NCBI GenBank assembly: GCA_025362795.1
Contig: JANYFE010000061.1
Location: forward strand, 1-64,000
Source: Rhodobacterales bacterium
Lineage (GTDB): Bacteria > Pseudomonadota > Alphaproteobacteria > Rhodobacterales > Rhodobacteraceae
Direction: 5' to 3'
Length of the DNA: 64,000 bases
Shown piece by piece: positions 8,414 through 18,100 of this stretch; position 1 is the stretch's first letter; every line of letters begins with the position of its first letter. The notes under the pieces were generated by a model, which saw only the letters and a list, made by a program, of their open reading frames with translations, did no database searches and was not told where the DNA came from. The translations under genes were made by a program, and so were the position numbers.

Positions 8414-9085
8414 ATGACTCAGGACTGCTACTTGAGCTTTTGCCCGGTCGCCAAGACCTGCGACCTGTTGGAGCCGCGCTGGACCATGCTGGTGCTGTGC
8501 GAACTCTTTTCCGGGGCCAAACGCTTCAACGAGGTTCATCGCGGCGTGCCCGGCATGTCGCCCAGCCTTCTGTCGCGCCGCCTCAAGCAGATGCAGGCCA
8601 ACGGCCTCCTGACCCGCAGCGTCACTGAAGAGATCACCTACGCCCTGACCCCGATGGCCGAAGAGTTGCGCCCGGTCGTGCTCGCCTTGGGCAAATGGGC
8701 ACATCGCAATGTCGACCGCGAAGTGACGATGGAGCATCTGGATGCCCGCCTTCTGATGTGGAACGTGCGGCGCAAGGCGGATGTGGCGCTGATGCCGCCG
8801 GCGCGGCAATGGGTCGTCCAATTCCAGTTCCCGGTCCCGAAACCAGAGGAACGTGACTTCTGGCTGGTGGCGAAACTTGGCGCCCCGACCGATCTTTGCA
8901 CGCTGGACCCGGGGCAGAATGTCGATCTTTTCGTGCATGCGGACCTTAAGGCGATGACCTCGGTTTTTCTGGGCTATAGCAAACTGAACACCGAAGTGGC
9001 GCGGGGGACCATTCAGTTGACGGGAGAGCGGGGTCTTGCCTCTACCATGATGGACTGGTTCGTGCCGACCGTCTACGCGGCCTGA
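8414..9085 (+). CDS. HxlR-family transcriptional regulator
   Basis: A 223-residue regulator. Residues about 10-100 form an HxlR winged helix (CPVAKTCDLLEPRWTMLVLC, FNEVHRGVPGMSPSLLSRRL). Cysteines at positions 5, 10 and 15 resemble those used for redox or electrophile sensing in some family members. The C-terminal ~120 residues resemble an SCP2-like extension found in longer HxlR proteins. GGAGG precedes the ATG at 8414. It is transcribed towards a methyltransferase and opposite to the flanking sugar transporter genes, and both genes of the pair share an upstream repeated element, suggesting autoregulation. Confidence 0.85.
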   Translation: MTQDCYLSFCPVAKTCDLLEPRWTMLVLCELFSGAKRFNEVHRGVPGMSPSLLSRRLKQMQANGLLTRSVTEEITYALTPMAEELRPVVLALGKWAHRNVDREVTMEHLDARLLMWNVRRKADVALMPPARQWVVQFQFPVPKPEERDFWLVAKLGAPTDLCTLDPGQNVDLFVHADLKAMTSVFLGYSKLNTEVARGTIQLTGERGLASTMMDWFVPTVYAA

Positions 9086-9099
9086 CCGCTCTCATTCCT

Positions 9100-9126
9100 G
9101 TAGTGCCGCACTACAGTTCCTGCACT
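9100..9126 (+). promoter_or_regulatory. HxlR-locus operator candidate, copy 2, with palindrome
   Basis: GTAGTGC-C-GCACTAC (9100-9114) is a perfect inverted repeat. It overlaps GCACTACAGTTCCTGCACT (9108-9126), the near-copy of the element before the HxlR gene. It lies 79 bp before the methyltransferase start, so it probably lets the HxlR protein control that gene. Confidence 0.55.
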
Positions 9127-9204
9127 ACCTTTGGGCCCATGCGCCTCGATACACTTCATCCATGCGGCGGAAGGTCCGCCGGTAAACTGGACAAGAGGTG
9201 TAAG

Positions 9205-10029
9205 ATGCAGACTTCATTAGAAGAATCCCGGCCCGATCTGGTGGCGCTGAAGCAAAAGCAGCAGGCGGCGTGGTCGTCGGGCGACTATGCCGTGGTGGGC
9301 ACCACCCTTCAGATCGTGGGCGAGACGTTGTGCGAGGCGGTGGACTTGCGCGCTGGCGCCAAGGTTCTGGACGTGGCGGCGGGCAACGGCAATGCGACGC
9401 TGGCAGCAGCACGACGCTGGGGCAAGGTGACGTCCACCGACTATGTCCCGGCCTTGCTTGAACGGGGCAAAGCACGGGCCGCGGCTGAGAGGCTGGAGGT
9501 GCTGTTTCAAACCGCCGACGCCGAAGACCTGCCCTTCAGCGCGGGTGAGTTCGATGTGGTCCTGTCCACCTTTGGCGTCATGTTCACCGCAGATCATTCC
9601 AAGGCCGCGCAAGAGATGATCCGCGTCTGCCGCAGGGGTGGCAAGATCGGCATGTCGAACTGGACCCCTGCGGGTTTCATCGGGCAGGTGTTCAAGACGC
9701 TGGGCCGCCATGTCCCCCCGGCACCGGGCGCACAGTCACCGGCTTTGCGGGGGTCACCTGATCACCTTCAGCACCTGTTCGGCGCGGCGGGCTCCATCGC
9801 CACCACCGAACGGCAGTTCACCTTCCGCTACCGGACGCCCGCGCATTTTATGGACGTGTTCCGTCAGTGGTACGGCCCGATGCTCAAGGCGTTTGCGGCG
9901 CTTCCCGAGGCTGGCAAGACAGCGCTGGAACAAGACCTTCTGGCGCTGATCGCCCAGATGAACCGCGCCAAGGATGGCACGATGGTGGTGGAAAGCAGCT
10001 ATCTCGACGTGGTCGTCACCAAGGCCTGA
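9205..10029 (+). CDS. Class I SAM-dependent methyltransferase
   Basis: A 274-residue cytoplasmic enzyme with the SAM-binding motif I VLDVAAGNGNATLAAA, an acidic residue after strand 2 (VTSTDYVP), and the post-II/motif III region DAEDLPFSAGEFDVVLSTFG. This is the UbiE/Coq5-like methyltransferase-11/25 fold; the substrate is unknown. The ATG at 9205 is preceded by AGAGG; the frame is open upstream but crosses the operator element. It ends just before a strong bidirectional terminator. Linked to the HxlR gene and not evidently to sugar metabolism. Confidence 0.85.
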   Translation: MQTSLEESRPDLVALKQKQQAAWSSGDYAVVGTTLQIVGETLCEAVDLRAGAKVLDVAAGNGNATLAAARRWGKVTSTDYVPALLERGKARAAAERLEVLFQTADAEDLPFSAGEFDVVLSTFGVMFTADHSKAAQEMIRVCRRGGKIGMSNWTPAGFIGQVFKTLGRHVPPAPGAQSPALRGSPDHLQHLFGAAGSIATTERQFTFRYRTPAHFMDVFRQWYGPMLKAFAALPEAGKTALEQDLLALIAQMNRAKDGTMVVESSYLDVVVTKA

Positions 10030-10040
10030 TCGTACAAAAA

Positions 10041-10074
10041 AGAACGCGCCGGGGGGGCCGGCGCGTTCTGTTTT
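10041..10074. terminator. Bidirectional intrinsic terminator
   Basis: AGAACGCGCCGG (10041-10052) pairs with CCGGCGCGTTCT (10058-10069) around a G5 loop. It is followed by GTTTT on the + strand and flanked by an A-run on the left that gives T6 on the minus strand. It separates the convergent methyltransferase and binding-protein genes. Confidence 0.88.
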
Positions 10075-10095
10075 CAAAGCGGGCAAAAGGGCCGA

Positions 10096-11730
10096 TCACA
10101 TCCCCAAGCTTGCCTTGTACAGCTTGATCTGACCATCGCGGCCAATCTGGTCGGTGATCTTCTCCCAGGCGGCGGCAATCGCATCGGCGGTTTCCTGCGC
10201 CGATTTGTAGGTGCCGGCATAGCCCTTGGCCAACTCGTCTTCCGCCACCGAATAGTATTGGAAGATCCCCGGAATCCGCGGCTCGATTGCGGCGTTGGGG
10301 TGGTTGTAGCTGTCAAGGTTCGACCCGAGGTAATCCTCGACAAAGCCCTTGTCGTAGCCCGCAGCCGCCCATTCGTCATAGTTGAACTGGCTGTTGCGGT
10401 AGGGCTGGAAGCCGGACGGATAGGCCGCCATCCACAGCGACAGATCCTTGCCACCCAGATGGGCCGCCGCAGACCAGGCTGCCTTGCGCTTTTTCTCATC
10501 GGCCGAAACCCGGCTGGTGACATAGACGCCCCAGCCCAGATAGGCCATGTTCGGCGCAAAGTTCGGGGTGGCCGGGGTTTCCCAGGCGGCGGTTGTGGCG
10601 TTGTAAACCTTGTCCGAACCGGGGTTTATCGAGAAGCCGACGACATCGCCCACCACCGAGGAATCACTGGTCTTGGCGTTGGAACCGACGTCGCCCCACC
10701 AGCAGATGCTCGAACCGGTGCCGGCCAGGAACTGCTGGAACGCGGTGGTGCCGGGGTCGGCGTTGATCTGGTCGGCGGGCAGGTTCGGGATGTTGTCCAT
10801 CACGTCCTGAATGGCCTGCACCCAGCCGGGGTTGTTGACCATCGGCTTCATCGTGTCGGGTTCGAACAGCCAGGCCGGATTGCCGGGGTATTTGACATAG
10901 GCGCTGGCCCGGTCCTCCAGGAAGTAGAAACCAAAGCCGCCCCAGCCTTTCAGCGGGTCAAGGAAGCCCACCGCATCCAGCCCGGTCAGCGGGTCTTTCT
11001 GGCCGTGAACCGCCTTGGAATAGGCTGCAACCTGCGCCCAGGTGGTCGGCGCATCCTTCATGCCGGAAATCGCGCCGTCGCCGAAATAATCCTTGCGATA
11101 GGCGAAGGTGTGGCAGTCGCCGTCCACCGTGATCCGGTAAGTCTTGCCCGCCCAGGTGCCAACCGGGGCTTTCAGGTAATTCACATAATCGTCCATGTCG
11201 ATCTGGGCCTTGACCCAGTCCGGCATCTCGTCCAGCAGACCTTTGCCCGCGGTGTCGCCTTCAAACGGTGCGCCCATTTCGATGATGTCGAAATCAACGG
11301 TGCCGGTGGCAATCGCCTGTTGCAGGCGTGGGTTGTAATCGGCCTGCGCCAGATCGATCCAGCTGATCTTGGCACCGGTATAGGTTTCCCAGGACTTGAG
11401 GAATCCGCGGAACAGGAAGTTGTGCTGGTTCTGGTTGTTCAACCCCATGAAGGTCAATTCGACCCCGGCAAATTCGCCTTCCTTGACGCTGGCCTTGGTC
11501 GCACCCAGGCACATTTCCCCGACCTTCTGCCAATCGGCATCGGTTGGCGATCCGGCGCCCACGCCCGGTACTTTCAGAATGGCCGCGCGCACATCGTCCT
11601 GCGCCATCACGGGGGTTCCAAAGCTCAGGCCCCCAAACACCGAAAGACCGCCCGCAGCGGCGGCCCCTTTCAGAACGCCCCGCCGGGTCAGACCCGCGCG
11701 CACTGCATAGTCGTAAAGTTCCGCTTTCAT
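10096..11730 (-). CDS. Sugar ABC transporter substrate-binding protein, Tat-exported
   Basis: A 544-residue extracellular solute-binding protein family 1 (MalE-like) member, longer than the usual ~420-450. The N-terminus carries a twin-arginine signal, LTRRGVLKGAAAAGG, with likely cleavage after TPVMA, so it folds before export to the periplasm. GGAGG lies 6 nt before the ATG at 11730. It should deliver sugar to the permeases at 6195-8232, from which it is separated by the HxlR/methyltransferase pair. The promoter region is shared with the divergent ATPase gene and contains the second GntR palindrome. Confidence 0.92.
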   Translation of the reverse strand: MKAELYDYAVRAGLTRRGVLKGAAAAGGLSVFGGLSFGTPVMAQDDVRAAILKVPGVGAGSPTDADWQKVGEMCLGATKASVKEGEFAGVELTFMGLNNQNQHNFLFRGFLKSWETYTGAKISWIDLAQADYNPRLQQAIATGTVDFDIIEMGAPFEGDTAGKGLLDEMPDWVKAQIDMDDYVNYLKAPVGTWAGKTYRITVDGDCHTFAYRKDYFGDGAISGMKDAPTTWAQVAAYSKAVHGQKDPLTGLDAVGFLDPLKGWGGFGFYFLEDRASAYVKYPGNPAWLFEPDTMKPMVNNPGWVQAIQDVMDNIPNLPADQINADPGTTAFQQFLAGTGSSICWWGDVGSNAKTSDSSVVGDVVGFSINPGSDKVYNATTAAWETPATPNFAPNMAYLGWGVYVTSRVSADEKKRKAAWSAAAHLGGKDLSLWMAAYPSGFQPYRNSQFNYDEWAAAGYDKGFVEDYLGSNLDSYNHPNAAIEPRIPGIFQYYSVAEDELAKGYAGTYKSAQETADAIAAAWEKITDQIGRDGQIKLYKASLGM

Positions 11731-11887
11731 CCTTGACCTCCCAAGATGGTTTTGCCTTATCGGCCGCGCAAATAGGGCAGGGCGCCCGCGCCCATCCGGG
11801 CGTCATTTTGCCAAAAGCATCCCCGTCCCGTCCGGCTTTGGCCGGACATGCCTTACCCTTTCAGTGAAGCCGGAACCTGTCAAGCAT

Positions 11888-11899
11888 CTAACATGTTAG
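11888..11899. promoter_or_regulatory. GntR operator candidate CTAACATGTTAG, copy 2
   Basis: Identical to 1823-1834, with identity extending through TATG (16 nt). It sits in the 252-bp gap between the divergent binding-protein (start 11730) and ATPase (start 11983) genes. On the minus strand a TTGACA at 11883-11878 begins 5 bp from the palindrome and could be the -35 of the binding-protein promoter, although its -10 is weak. Confidence 0.7.
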
Positions 11900-11982
11900 T
11901 ATGTCTGGATGATGGACTCCTCGGTTTTGCTGCGCTACGACTTTTGGCGACGGGCCTTTGGCTCACGGATGCGGGGGGCAAG

Positions 11983-13032
11983 ATGGCCGAGGTCAAGATC
12001 CGGGATTTGCAGAAATCCTATGGCGCGATGCAGGTCGTTCACGGCGTCAGCGTCGATATCGCCGACGGACAGTTCGTGGTGCTCGTCGGCCCGTCCGGCT
12101 GCGGCAAGTCCACCCTGCTGCGGATGATCGCGGGGCTGGAAGGCATCTCCTCTGGCACCATTTCGATTGGTGACCGTGTGGTGAATAACCTGCCACCCGC
12201 CGAACGCGACATTGCGATGGTGTTCCAGAACTATGCGCTTTACCCGCACAAGACCGTCGCCGCCAACATGTCCTTCGCGCTGAAAATGGCCAAGATGTCC
12301 AAGGACGAGATTGACAAGCGCGTCACCCGCGCCGCCAATATTCTGGGCCTGACCCCCTATCTTGACCGGTTCCCGCGCAACCTGTCGGGCGGGCAGCGGC
12401 AGCGCGTGGCGATGGGCCGCGCCATTGTCCGCGATCCGCAGGTGTTCCTGTTCGACGAACCCCTGTCCAACCTTGACGCCAAATTGCGCGTCCAGATGCG
12501 CTCCGAGATTCGCGAACTGCATCAACGGCTTGGCACCACCACCGTCTACGTGACCCATGATCAGATCGAGGCGATGACAATGGCCGACCGCATCGTCGTG
12601 ATGCGCGATGGCCGGATCAGCCAGGTCGGTGCCCCGCTGGAACTCTATGATTTTCCTGCCAATGTGTTCGTCGCGGGCTTCATCGGCTCGCCCGCCATGA
12701 ACCTGATCCAGGGCACGGTCGGCGCGGATGGCAGCTTTGCCGGCGATGGCATTTCCCTGCCTCTGCCCACAAGGCTGACCCCGGGTCGCAAGATCACCTA
12801 CGGCGTGCGCCCCGAACATTTGTCGCTGACCGACACCGGTCTTGCCGCCACGCTGGTGGTGGTTGAACCCACCGGCTCCGAAATCCACCTTGTCCTGCGC
12901 GTCAGCCAGCAGGAACTGACCGTCGTGATCCGCGAACGGCAAAGCTTCCAGCCCGGCCAGCAACTGCACCTGACCCCGCAACCCGGCATGGTCCATCTGT
13001 TCGACACCGAAACCGGAGAGCGTATCGGATGA
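11983..13032 (+). CDS. Sugar ABC transporter ATP-binding protein (MalK/UgpC type)
   Basis: A 349-residue ATPase: Walker [12 protein letters not shown], signature [15 protein letters not shown], Walker [18 protein letters not shown]-loop [14 protein letters not shown]. It then has a C-terminal TOBE/OB regulatory domain (residues ~240-349), as in MalK and UgpC. The ATG at 11983 ([10 protein letters not shown]) gives the normal family length; upstream open frame to 11848 crosses the operator. It energises the importer formed with the two permeases. Its stop overlaps the next start as ATGA, beginning a four-gene operon with the SGNH hydrolase, second mutarotase and ribokinase. Confidence 0.95.
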   Translation: MAEVKIRDLQKSYGAMQVVHGVSVDIADGQFVVLVGPSGCGKSTLLRMIAGLEGISSGTISIGDRVVNNLPPAERDIAMVFQNYALYPHKTVAANMSFALKMAKMSKDEIDKRVTRAANILGLTPYLDRFPRNLSGGQRQRVAMGRAIVRDPQVFLFDEPLSNLDAKLRVQMRSEIRELHQRLGTTTVYVTHDQIEAMTMADRIVVMRDGRISQVGAPLELYDFPANVFVAGFIGSPAMNLIQGTVGADGSFAGDGISLPLPTRLTPGRKITYGVRPEHLSLTDTGLAATLVVVEPTGSEIHLVLRVSQQELTVVIRERQSFQPGQQLHLTPQPGMVHLFDTETGERIG

Positions 13033-13691
13033 CCCGCACCATCCTGTGTTTTGGCGACAGCAACACCCATGGCACCAAGCCGATGCCGTCGCTTGATGGC
13101 GCGGGCCGGTTTGACCATAATGCCCGCTGGCCCTCGGTCATGGGCCGGTCTTTGGGCGATGGCTATGAGGTGATTGCCGAAGGCCACCCCGGTCGCACCA
13201 CGGTGCATGACGACCCGATGGAAGGGCCGTGGCGCAATGGCGTGTCGGTCCTGCCCGCCCTTTTGGAAAGCCATAAACCCTTGGACATGGTGATCCTGAA
13301 ACTCGGGACCAATGACCTCAAGAACTGCTTTCACGTCAGCGCCGCCGACATCGCCTTCTGTCTGGACCGTTTGATCCGCCTGATCCGTGGCTTTGGTGCG
13401 GGCCCCGACGCCAGCGCCCCCGACGCCAGCGCCCCCGCCGTTCTGGTGATCGCCCCGCCGCCCATCCTCGAAGTCGGCTGTCTGGCCGAAATGTTCGCCG
13501 GGGGTGCCGCCAAATCCCGCGACCTCGCCGCTGCAATCGGTGCGATGGCACACCGCATGGACGCCGGCTTCTTTGACGCTGGACAGGTCATTCAGGTCAG
13601 CCCGGTCGACGGCATCCACTACGAGGCGCCGGCCCAGATCACGCTGGGGCTTGCCATTGCCGACGTGCTGCGCGACCATTTCCGCGGTTGA
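13029..13691 (+). CDS. SGNH/GDSL hydrolase (arylesterase-like)
   Basis: A 220-residue hydrolase with the block I serine in CFGDSNTHG, block III in KLGTNDLK, and the catalytic Asp-x-x-His in SPVDGIHYE. No signal peptide is seen, so it is probably cytoplasmic. In a sugar operon it may remove acyl groups from imported sugars (inference). It overlaps the ATPase stop by 4 nt. A tandem 15-bp duplication at 13407-13436 (GACGCCAGCGCCCCC twice) inserts an extra DASAP into a loop before the AVLVIAPPP strand. Confidence 0.85.
   Translation: MTRTILCFGDSNTHGTKPMPSLDGAGRFDHNARWPSVMGRSLGDGYEVIAEGHPGRTTVHDDPMEGPWRNGVSVLPALLESHKPLDMVILKLGTNDLKNCFHVSAADIAFCLDRLIRLIRGFGAGPDASAPDASAPAVLVIAPPPILEVGCLAEMFAGGAAKSRDLAAAIGAMAHRMDAGFFDAGQVIQVSPVDGIHYEAPAQITLGLAIADVLRDHFRG
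13407..13436 (+). repeat. 15-bp tandem duplication inside the SGNH hydrolase gene
   Basis: GACGCCAGCGCCCCC occurs twice in perfect tandem and keeps the reading frame, encoding DASAP twice. It is probably a recent slippage event in a surface loop. Confidence 0.85.
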
Positions 13692-13702
13692 GGGGGGACA
13701 GA

Positions 13703-14155
13703 ATGCTCAAAGGGATCGACAACCGGCTCAGTGCCGAGGTGCTGTTCGTGCTGCGGGCGATGGGCCACGGTGATACGCTGGTGATCTGCGACACCAACTT
13801 TCCCGCCGACAGCATCGCGCGGCAAACCGTCTATGGCGATCTGTTGCGGATGGACAATCTGACCTGTGCGCAGGCGATGAAATCCATCCTGTCGGTGCTG
13901 CCGCTGGATACATTCGTCGATGACTTTGCCGGACGGATGGAAATGGTGGACGACCCTGCCAAAGTCCCGCCCGTGCAGGCCGAAGTGCAGGTCGAAATCG
14001 ACGCGGCAGAAGGCCGTCCGCGCCAGATGGTCAGCATCGAGCGGTTTGATTTCTACGACCGCGCCAAGGATGCCTATGCCGTGATCCAGACCGGTGAACG
14101 CCGCTTTTATGGCTGCTTCATCCTGCGCAAGGGCGTGATCCCGCCGGAGTCCTAA
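13703..14155 (+). CDS. fucU: RbsD/FucU-family sugar mutarotase, copy 2
   Basis: A 150-residue FucU homologue: MLKGIDNRLSAEV, MGHGDTLVICDTNFPA, FYDRAKDAY and a final YGCFILRKGV. The ATG at 13703 follows a GGGGGG run; an in-frame start at 13688 adds five residues and overlaps the hydrolase stop. It is followed at once by the ribokinase gene (TAA then ATG), like rbsD-rbsK pairs elsewhere, so it may supply the anomer used by the kinase. It is about half identical to copy 1 at 5702-6160, so the copies are ancient paralogues. Confidence 0.9.
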   Translation: MLKGIDNRLSAEVLFVLRAMGHGDTLVICDTNFPADSIARQTVYGDLLRMDNLTCAQAMKSILSVLPLDTFVDDFAGRMEMVDDPAKVPPVQAEVQVEIDAAEGRPRQMVSIERFDFYDRAKDAYAVIQTGERRFYGCFILRKGVIPPES

Positions 14156-15073
14156 ATGGGCCGCGTTGTCATCCTCGGCGTATTCGTCGCCGACACCGCC
14201 TACCGCGCCGCGCGTCAGCCCAGGATGGGCGAGACGATCCTGGGCAACAGCTTTGTGCTGGGGCCGGGCGGCAAAGGCTCCAATCAGGCCGTTGCGGCGG
14301 CGATGGCCGGGGCGGACACCCATTTCATCTCTCGGCTCGGGCAAGACCCGTTTGGCGACATGGCGCTTGCAACGTGGAAAAAGGCGGGCGTCCATCCCGC
14401 CGTGACCCGGCATGCCGACAGCTACACCGGCGCCGCCTATATCTTCATCGAAGATGGCACCGGCAACAACGCCATCATCATCTCGCCCGGTGCTGCGGCG
14501 GACATCTGTAACGCCGATATCGACGCCAATGCCGCGTTGATCCGGTCCGCCCGGGTGTTCGTCACCCAATTGGAACAGCCGATCCCGGTGGCGTTCCATG
14601 CCCTGCAACTGGCGCGTGGGGCGGGTGTCACCACCATCCTGAACCCGGCACCCGCCGCCGCTCTGCCCGACGGCATGCTGGCGCTGTGCGATTACGTCAC
14701 CCCCAACGAAACCGAGGCAGAGGCGCTGACCGGCCTGCCCGTCACCTCGGTCGAGGATGCCATCGCCGCCGCCAAGGCGTTGTGCGCCAAGGGGGCAGGG
14801 GCCGCAATCATCACCTTGGGCGCCAAGGGCGCGTTGTTCCATGACGGCACCCGTACCGTGCATGTGCCGCCGTTCAACGCGGGCAAGGTCGTGGAAACCA
14901 CCGGGGCGGGCGACGCGTTCAATGGTGGCTTTGCCGCCGCGCTGTCCGACGGTATGGACCCGGCTGCGGCCGTGCGCTTTGGCTCTGCCACCGCCGGGAT
15001 TTCCGTCACCCGCGCCGGCACCGCACCCTCGATGCCCGCCCGTGCCGAGATCGAGGCGCTGCTGCGCCGCTGA
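14156..15073 (+). CDS. rbsK: Ribokinase-like PfkB-family sugar kinase
   Basis: A 305-residue PfkB kinase. The N-terminal glycine motif is GPGGKGSNQAVAAAMAGA; the C-terminal anion-hole/catalytic motif is ETTGAGDAFNGGFAAAL with the Asp base. Ribokinases phosphorylate D-ribose at O5; relatives accept other sugars, so the actual substrate is open. It is the last gene of the ATPase-hydrolase-mutarotase-kinase operon. Its presence next to non-phosphorylating enzymes means the island either handles two sugars or uses the kinase on a later intermediate. Confidence 0.9.
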   Translation: MGRVVILGVFVADTAYRAARQPRMGETILGNSFVLGPGGKGSNQAVAAAMAGADTHFISRLGQDPFGDMALATWKKAGVHPAVTRHADSYTGAAYIFIEDGTGNNAIIISPGAAADICNADIDANAALIRSARVFVTQLEQPIPVAFHALQLARGAGVTTILNPAPAAALPDGMLALCDYVTPNETEAEALTGLPVTSVEDAIAAAKALCAKGAGAAIITLGAKGALFHDGTRTVHVPPFNAGKVVETTGAGDAFNGGFAAALSDGMDPAAAVRFGSATAGISVTRAGTAPSMPARAEIEALLRR

Positions 15074-15145
15074 TCCCGCGGCGCATCCGGGCGTTTTGCC
15101 GCTCTACCGGCGCTGCGAATGGCGCTTTGGCACCCGTGCCTGTGC

Positions 15146-15175
15146 GAACGGGGCGCGCAATTGCCCGCCCCGTTC
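15146..15175. terminator. Hairpin between convergent ribokinase and RTX genes
   Basis: GAACGGGGCG (15146-15155) pairs perfectly with CGCCCCGTTC (15166-15175) around a 10-base loop. No T-run follows on either strand. It may stop transcription with Rho or protect 3' ends; function uncertain. Confidence 0.45.
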
Positions 15176-15199
15176 GATCAGATTAATCGCGTATCCCGA

Positions 15200-18100
15200 T
15201 CAGGTGAACAGGAAGTCCAGCGCGGTCAGTTCCGCAGCACTGGTCAGCCCGGTCATGGTGATGAAGATATCCGCAGCCCCGCTGCCGTCGGTGTCGATCT
15301 GAACCTGACTGCCGACCACCCGCGCTTCGGTATTGCCATGCACCAGACTGAACGCCGCCGCGCCCAGATAGTTGAAGGTGCCGTGCAAGAGCCCGATAAA
15401 CTCCAGCACATCGCCTTCCGCGCCGCCAATGCCCTCGACCCCGTTGAAGTCGGTGATGACGTCGATGCCACTGACGGTGGAGTTGAAGACGAAGTGATCC
15501 GCCCCCGTGCCGCCGGTCAGATTGTCGTTGCCACCCAGTCCGATCAAGCTGTCGTTGCCGTCCATCCCCTTCAGAATGTTGGTGCCCAGGTTGCCCGTCA
15601 GCTTGTTGTCCAACAGGTTGCCGGTGCCGTTGATCGACGAACTGGACAGCAGCGTGAGGTTTTCAACGTTGGCGGCCAGCGTATAGGTGATCGTCGACTG
15701 AACGGTATCGATGCCCTTGTTTAGGTCTTCGGTGATCAGATCCAGCACAGCATCGATGATATAGACGTCGTTGCCGTCACCGCCTTGCAGCACGTCATTG
15801 CCCGAACCGCCGTCCAGCTTGTCCGCGCCGTCCCCGCCATACAGCGTATCGTTCAGCGAGCCGCCCGACAACTGGTTGGCGGCCGAGTTGCCGGTCAGGA
15901 TGTTGGCCAGGCTGTTACCGGTGCCGTCGATCGCATTGGTGCCGGTCAGCGTCAGGTTTTCCACCGCCGTCAGCGCCGAGATCGACTTGGTGATCGACGC
16001 CAACACCGTGTCGACGCCTCCGGTGAGCGATTCGGTAATCATGTCGGTCGCGCTGTCGACGATGTAGGTGTCGTTGCCGTTGCCACCGGTCATCGCGTCA
16101 TTGCCGATGCCGCCATCCAGCGTGTCCGCCCCGTCACCGCCCAACAGCGTGTCGTTGCCATCCAGACCCATCAGCAGGTTGGCCCCGGCATTGCCGTTCA
16201 TCAGGTTGGCCAAGTTGGTGCCGGTGCCGTTGATGTCCAGCAGACCCGTCAGCGTCAGATTCTCGAACTCCGCCGCCAGCGTATAGGTCAGGCTGGCCTG
16301 CACCAGATCCGCCGTGCCGCCCAACGCCTGTTCCACCAGCGTGTCGCCAAGGCTGTCAACGACAAACGTGTCGTTGCCTCCGCCGCCGGTCATGCTGTCA
16401 TCGCCAAGGCCGCCGTTCAGCGTGTCATTGCCCAGACCGCCGTCCAGCGTGTCGTTGCCGTCCAGGGCGATCAGGTTGTTGGCCGACGCGTTGCCGGTCA
16501 TCACGTTGGCCGACAGGTTGCCGGTGCCGGTGATCGCAGTGCCGATCAGCGTCAGGTTTTCCAGCGTGGCACCCAGAATGTAGGTCAGCGTGGAATTCAC
16601 TGTGTCCGTGCCCTCACCCGCAACCTCGATCACCTGATCGGCAATGTTATCGACAAAGTAGGTGTCGTTGCCCGCGCCGCCGGTCATCGAATCCGCTTCG
16701 GTGCCGCCGTTCAGCGTGTCCGCCCCGTCGCCGCCAAACAGCGTGTCATTGGCGGCCCCGCCCGCCAGCATGTTGGCGCCGGCGTTGCCGGTCATGGTGT
16801 TGGCCAGTGTGTTGCCGGTGCTGTTCAGATCGGCCGAGCCGCTTATCACCAGGTTCTCGACAAAGCCGCTCAACAACGTGATCTCGACCGACGTGCGTAC
16901 CGTGTCGATGCCGCCCGTCAGGGTTTCGGTGATCGTGCCGCCCGTGTCATCGACGATATAGGTGTCATTGCCGTCGCCGCCGGTCATCGTATCTACGCCA
17001 AGACCACCGTTCAGCGTGTCATTGCCCGCGCCGCCAAAGAGGGTGTCGTTGCCAAGCCCGCCCGACAGGTTGTTCGCGCCGATGTTGCCGGTGATCACGT
17101 TGGCCACGTCGTTGCCGGTGCCGTTGATGTCGGCGGTGCCGATCATGGTCAGGTTTTCGAACTCGACCGCCAGAGTGTAGTTGACCGTGCTTTGCACCGT
17201 GTCGATGCCGCCAAGGGCCACTTCGACCAGCACGTCGCTTTGGGTGTCGACGATATAGGTGTCGTTGCCCAGCCCGCCGTCCATGCTGTCGGTCCCGGCC
17301 CCGCCGTCCATCGTGTCGTTGCCCGTGCCGGTGCCGCCATACAGCGTATCGGCGCCGCCCATGCCTTGCAGATTGTTGCCAGAGGCGGTTCCGGTGATCG
17401 TGTTGTTCTGGTCGTTGCCGATGCCGGTGATGGCAGAGCTGCTCAGCACCAAATTCTCGACATCGGCGCTCATCGTATAGTTGATCGAGGCGTTGATCGT
17501 GTCAGTGCCCTCGCCTTGCAGTTCCACCACCACATCGCCGGCATTGGCGACGATGTAAGTGTCGTTGCCTCCGCCGCCGACCATGCTGTCGTTGTCGGCC
17601 CCGCCGTCCAGCGTGTCCGCCCCCCCGCCGCCATACAGCGTGTCGTCCAGCGCAGCACCGCTCAGCAGGTTGCCCGACCCGTTTCCGGTGATCACGTTGG
17701 CCAGACCGTTGCCGGTGCCGTTCAACATACCCGCGCCGGTGATGTTCAGGTTTTCAAGGTTGGTGCCCAGCGTATAGGTCACTGTGGCTTCAACGGTGTC
17801 GATGCCGCCCGTTGTGGTTTCGGTGATCTTGTCCAGCACGGCATTGTCCAGCCGGTACAGATCGTTGCCGTCGCCGCCCACCATCGTGTCGTTGCCGGTG
17901 CCGCCGTCCAGCGTGTCGTTGCCGCCGTTGGCAGTCAGCACGTCATTGCCATCCAACCCGGTCAACAGGTTGGCGGCATCGTTGCCGGTGATCGCGTTGT
18001 TCACGGCGTTGCCGGTGCCATTGACGACATCCGTGCCGGTCAGCACAAGGTTTTCAAAGAAGTCGGCCAGCGTGAAGGTCAGGTTGGTCAGCACGGTGTC

